DNA from: Microbacterium capsulatum
GTDB lineage: Bacteria; Actinomycetota; Actinomycetes; Actinomycetales; Microbacteriaceae
Direction of reading: 5' to 3'
DNA length: 64,000 nt
Assembly (NCBI RefSeq): GCF_030865425.1
Contig: NZ_JAVFCB010000005.1
Location: 215,974-279,973, forward strand
Shown: piece after piece, positions 63,421 to 64,000 of the stretch
Position numbering within the stretch: position 1 is the stretch's first letter
Layout: each line of letters opens with the position of its first letter
The notes under the pieces: generated by a model
What the model was told of the DNA's origin: nothing
What the model saw: the letters and a program-made list of their open reading frames with translations, nothing else
The model's database searches: none
Translations under genes and position numbers: made by a program

Positions 63421-64000
63421 GGGCGAGACCGGGCGGGACTCGTCCTCCTCGACGTTGAACCGGTAGCCGACATTGCGCACCGTGCCGATGATCTGCTCCG
63501 CCTCGCCGAGCTTGGCGCGCAGCCGTCGCACGTGCACGTCGACCGTGCGCGTGCCGCCGAAGTAGTCGTAGCCCCACACCTCGCTGAGCAGCTGCTCGCG
63601 GGTGAACACCCGCGACGGGTGCGTCGCGAGGAAGTGCAGCAGCTGGAACTCCTTGTACGTGAGGTCCAGCGGTGTGCCGTGCAGCTTCGCGGAGTACGAC
63701 TGCTCGTCGATCGTCAGGCCGGACGCCTGCACCTTGACCGGCTCGGCGGCGGACTCCTCCCGCGACAGCGCGAGGCGGATCCGCGCCTCGATCTCCGCCG
63801 GGCCCGCGTCGGTGAGCAGCACGTCGTCGATCCGCCACTCGCCGTTGACCGCGCTCATGCCGCCCTCGGTGACCACGAGCAGCAGGGGGCCGCGCAGCCC
63901 TGTCGTGCGGATCAGGGTGCACAGCGACTTCGCCGCGACGAGGTCGCTGCGCGCGTCCACGATCACGACGTCGGCGTCCGGGGCGGTGACGAGCTCGGCG
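63409..64000 (-). CDS. glnR: GlnR-type response regulator, N-terminus cut by the window edge
   Basis: The last 196 or so residues of an OmpR-family regulator; the frame is open to base 64000. The receiver remnant [17 protein letters not shown] and [23 protein letters not shown] match GlnR, an atypical regulator that senses nitrogen without classical phosphorylation. The winged helix is complete, from about [20 protein letters not shown] to the recognition region [20 protein letters not shown]. GlnR controls nitrogen and, in some actinobacteria, phosphate genes. Closeness to pst and ppk recalls the mycobacterial glnR-pst order. A PhoP/RegX3-type regulator is less likely. Confidence 0.85.
   Translation of the reverse strand, partial: AELVTAPDADVVIVDARSDLVAAKSLCTLIRTTGLRGPLLLVVTEGGMSAVNGEWRIDDVLLTDAGPAEIEARIRLALSREESAAEPVKVQASGLTIDEQSYSAKLHGTPLDLTYKEFQLLHFLATHPSRVFTREQLLSEVWGYDYFGGTRTVDVHVRRLRAKLGEAEQIIGTVRNVGYRFNVEEDESRPVSPGSH

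Noticed and set aside
60128..63922. Single 1264-codon frame across mutT1, ppk and the glnR region
   Set aside because: Only its last 335 codons are real (mutT1); the upstream part is out-of-frame shadow of ppk and glnR, which are recognisable in other frames.

Overview
High-GC (about 70%) actinobacterial chromosome. The best fit is the family Microbacteriaceae, probably a Microbacterium-like organism. This is inferred from a DUF222/HNH endonuclease gene, a mycothiol-type arsenate reductase, a 6C small RNA, a GlnR-type regulator, a DUF4244 pilin and many leaderless genes with TANNNT -10 boxes 6-7 nt before the start codon. There is no rRNA, CRISPR array, integrase or transposase. Most of the window is core chromosome, but several short dispersed hairpin repeats sit between genes and one lies inside dnaX.

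Layout. 0-7 kb: the tail of tRNA hydroxylase TrhO, a DedA membrane protein, a leftward MoxR - DUF58 - transglutaminase operon, and a frameshifted DUF222/HNH gene. 7.1-10.7 kb: SRP RNA, then a beta-phosphoglucomutase and GH65 disaccharide phosphorylase pair. 10.7-15.7 kb: DUF1918, dnaX-recR, an EamA exporter and a DUF2871 protein. 15.8-22.5 kb: a NarL-type two-component pair, the aspartate pathway pair lysC and asd, mqo and tdk. 22.6-24.7 kb: a FadR-type regulator with two palindromic operators ahead of an L-lactate dehydrogenase. 24.8-30.7 kb: a HAD phosphatase, tRNA-Pro, a metallophosphoesterase coupled to a PASTA-bearing class A penicillin-binding protein, and DUF4177-RidA.

30.8-36.2 kb: acetyl-CoA synthetase, a 6C RNA and a compact Tad pilus locus with a fused TadB-TadC and no CpaE-like gene. 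36.3-43.9 kb: the replication and nucleotide block topA-tmk-holB, a lipoprotein peptidase, tRNA-Thr, nicotinamidase and DUF1697. 44-48.8 kb: an amidohydrolase-APC transporter operon with a divergent TetR regulator, arsenate reductase, a small phage-type protein and tRNA-Lys. 48.8-53.7 kb: a conserved unknown protein, then a MocR regulator followed by a sugar isomerase-like/MFS transporter pair. 53.7-55.9 kb: an aminodeoxychorismate lyase-like gene and a DUF559 nuclease-like gene bracketed by two copies of an 83-bp hairpin element. 55.9-64 kb: phosphate economy, with pstSCAB behind a PHO box, a Nudix-phosphatase MutT1, polyphosphate kinase and GlnR (cut by the window edge).

How it fits together: lysC and asd catalyse the first two steps of aspartate-family biosynthesis. 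Mqo and lactate dehydrogenase feed electrons to the quinone pool. The pst, ppk, mutT1 and glnR cluster links phosphate import, polyphosphate storage and nitrogen/phosphate signalling. Gene order from acs through the Tad genes to topA, and the PBP-phosphoesterase pair with nearby RidA/DUF4177, recalls mycobacterial arrangements.
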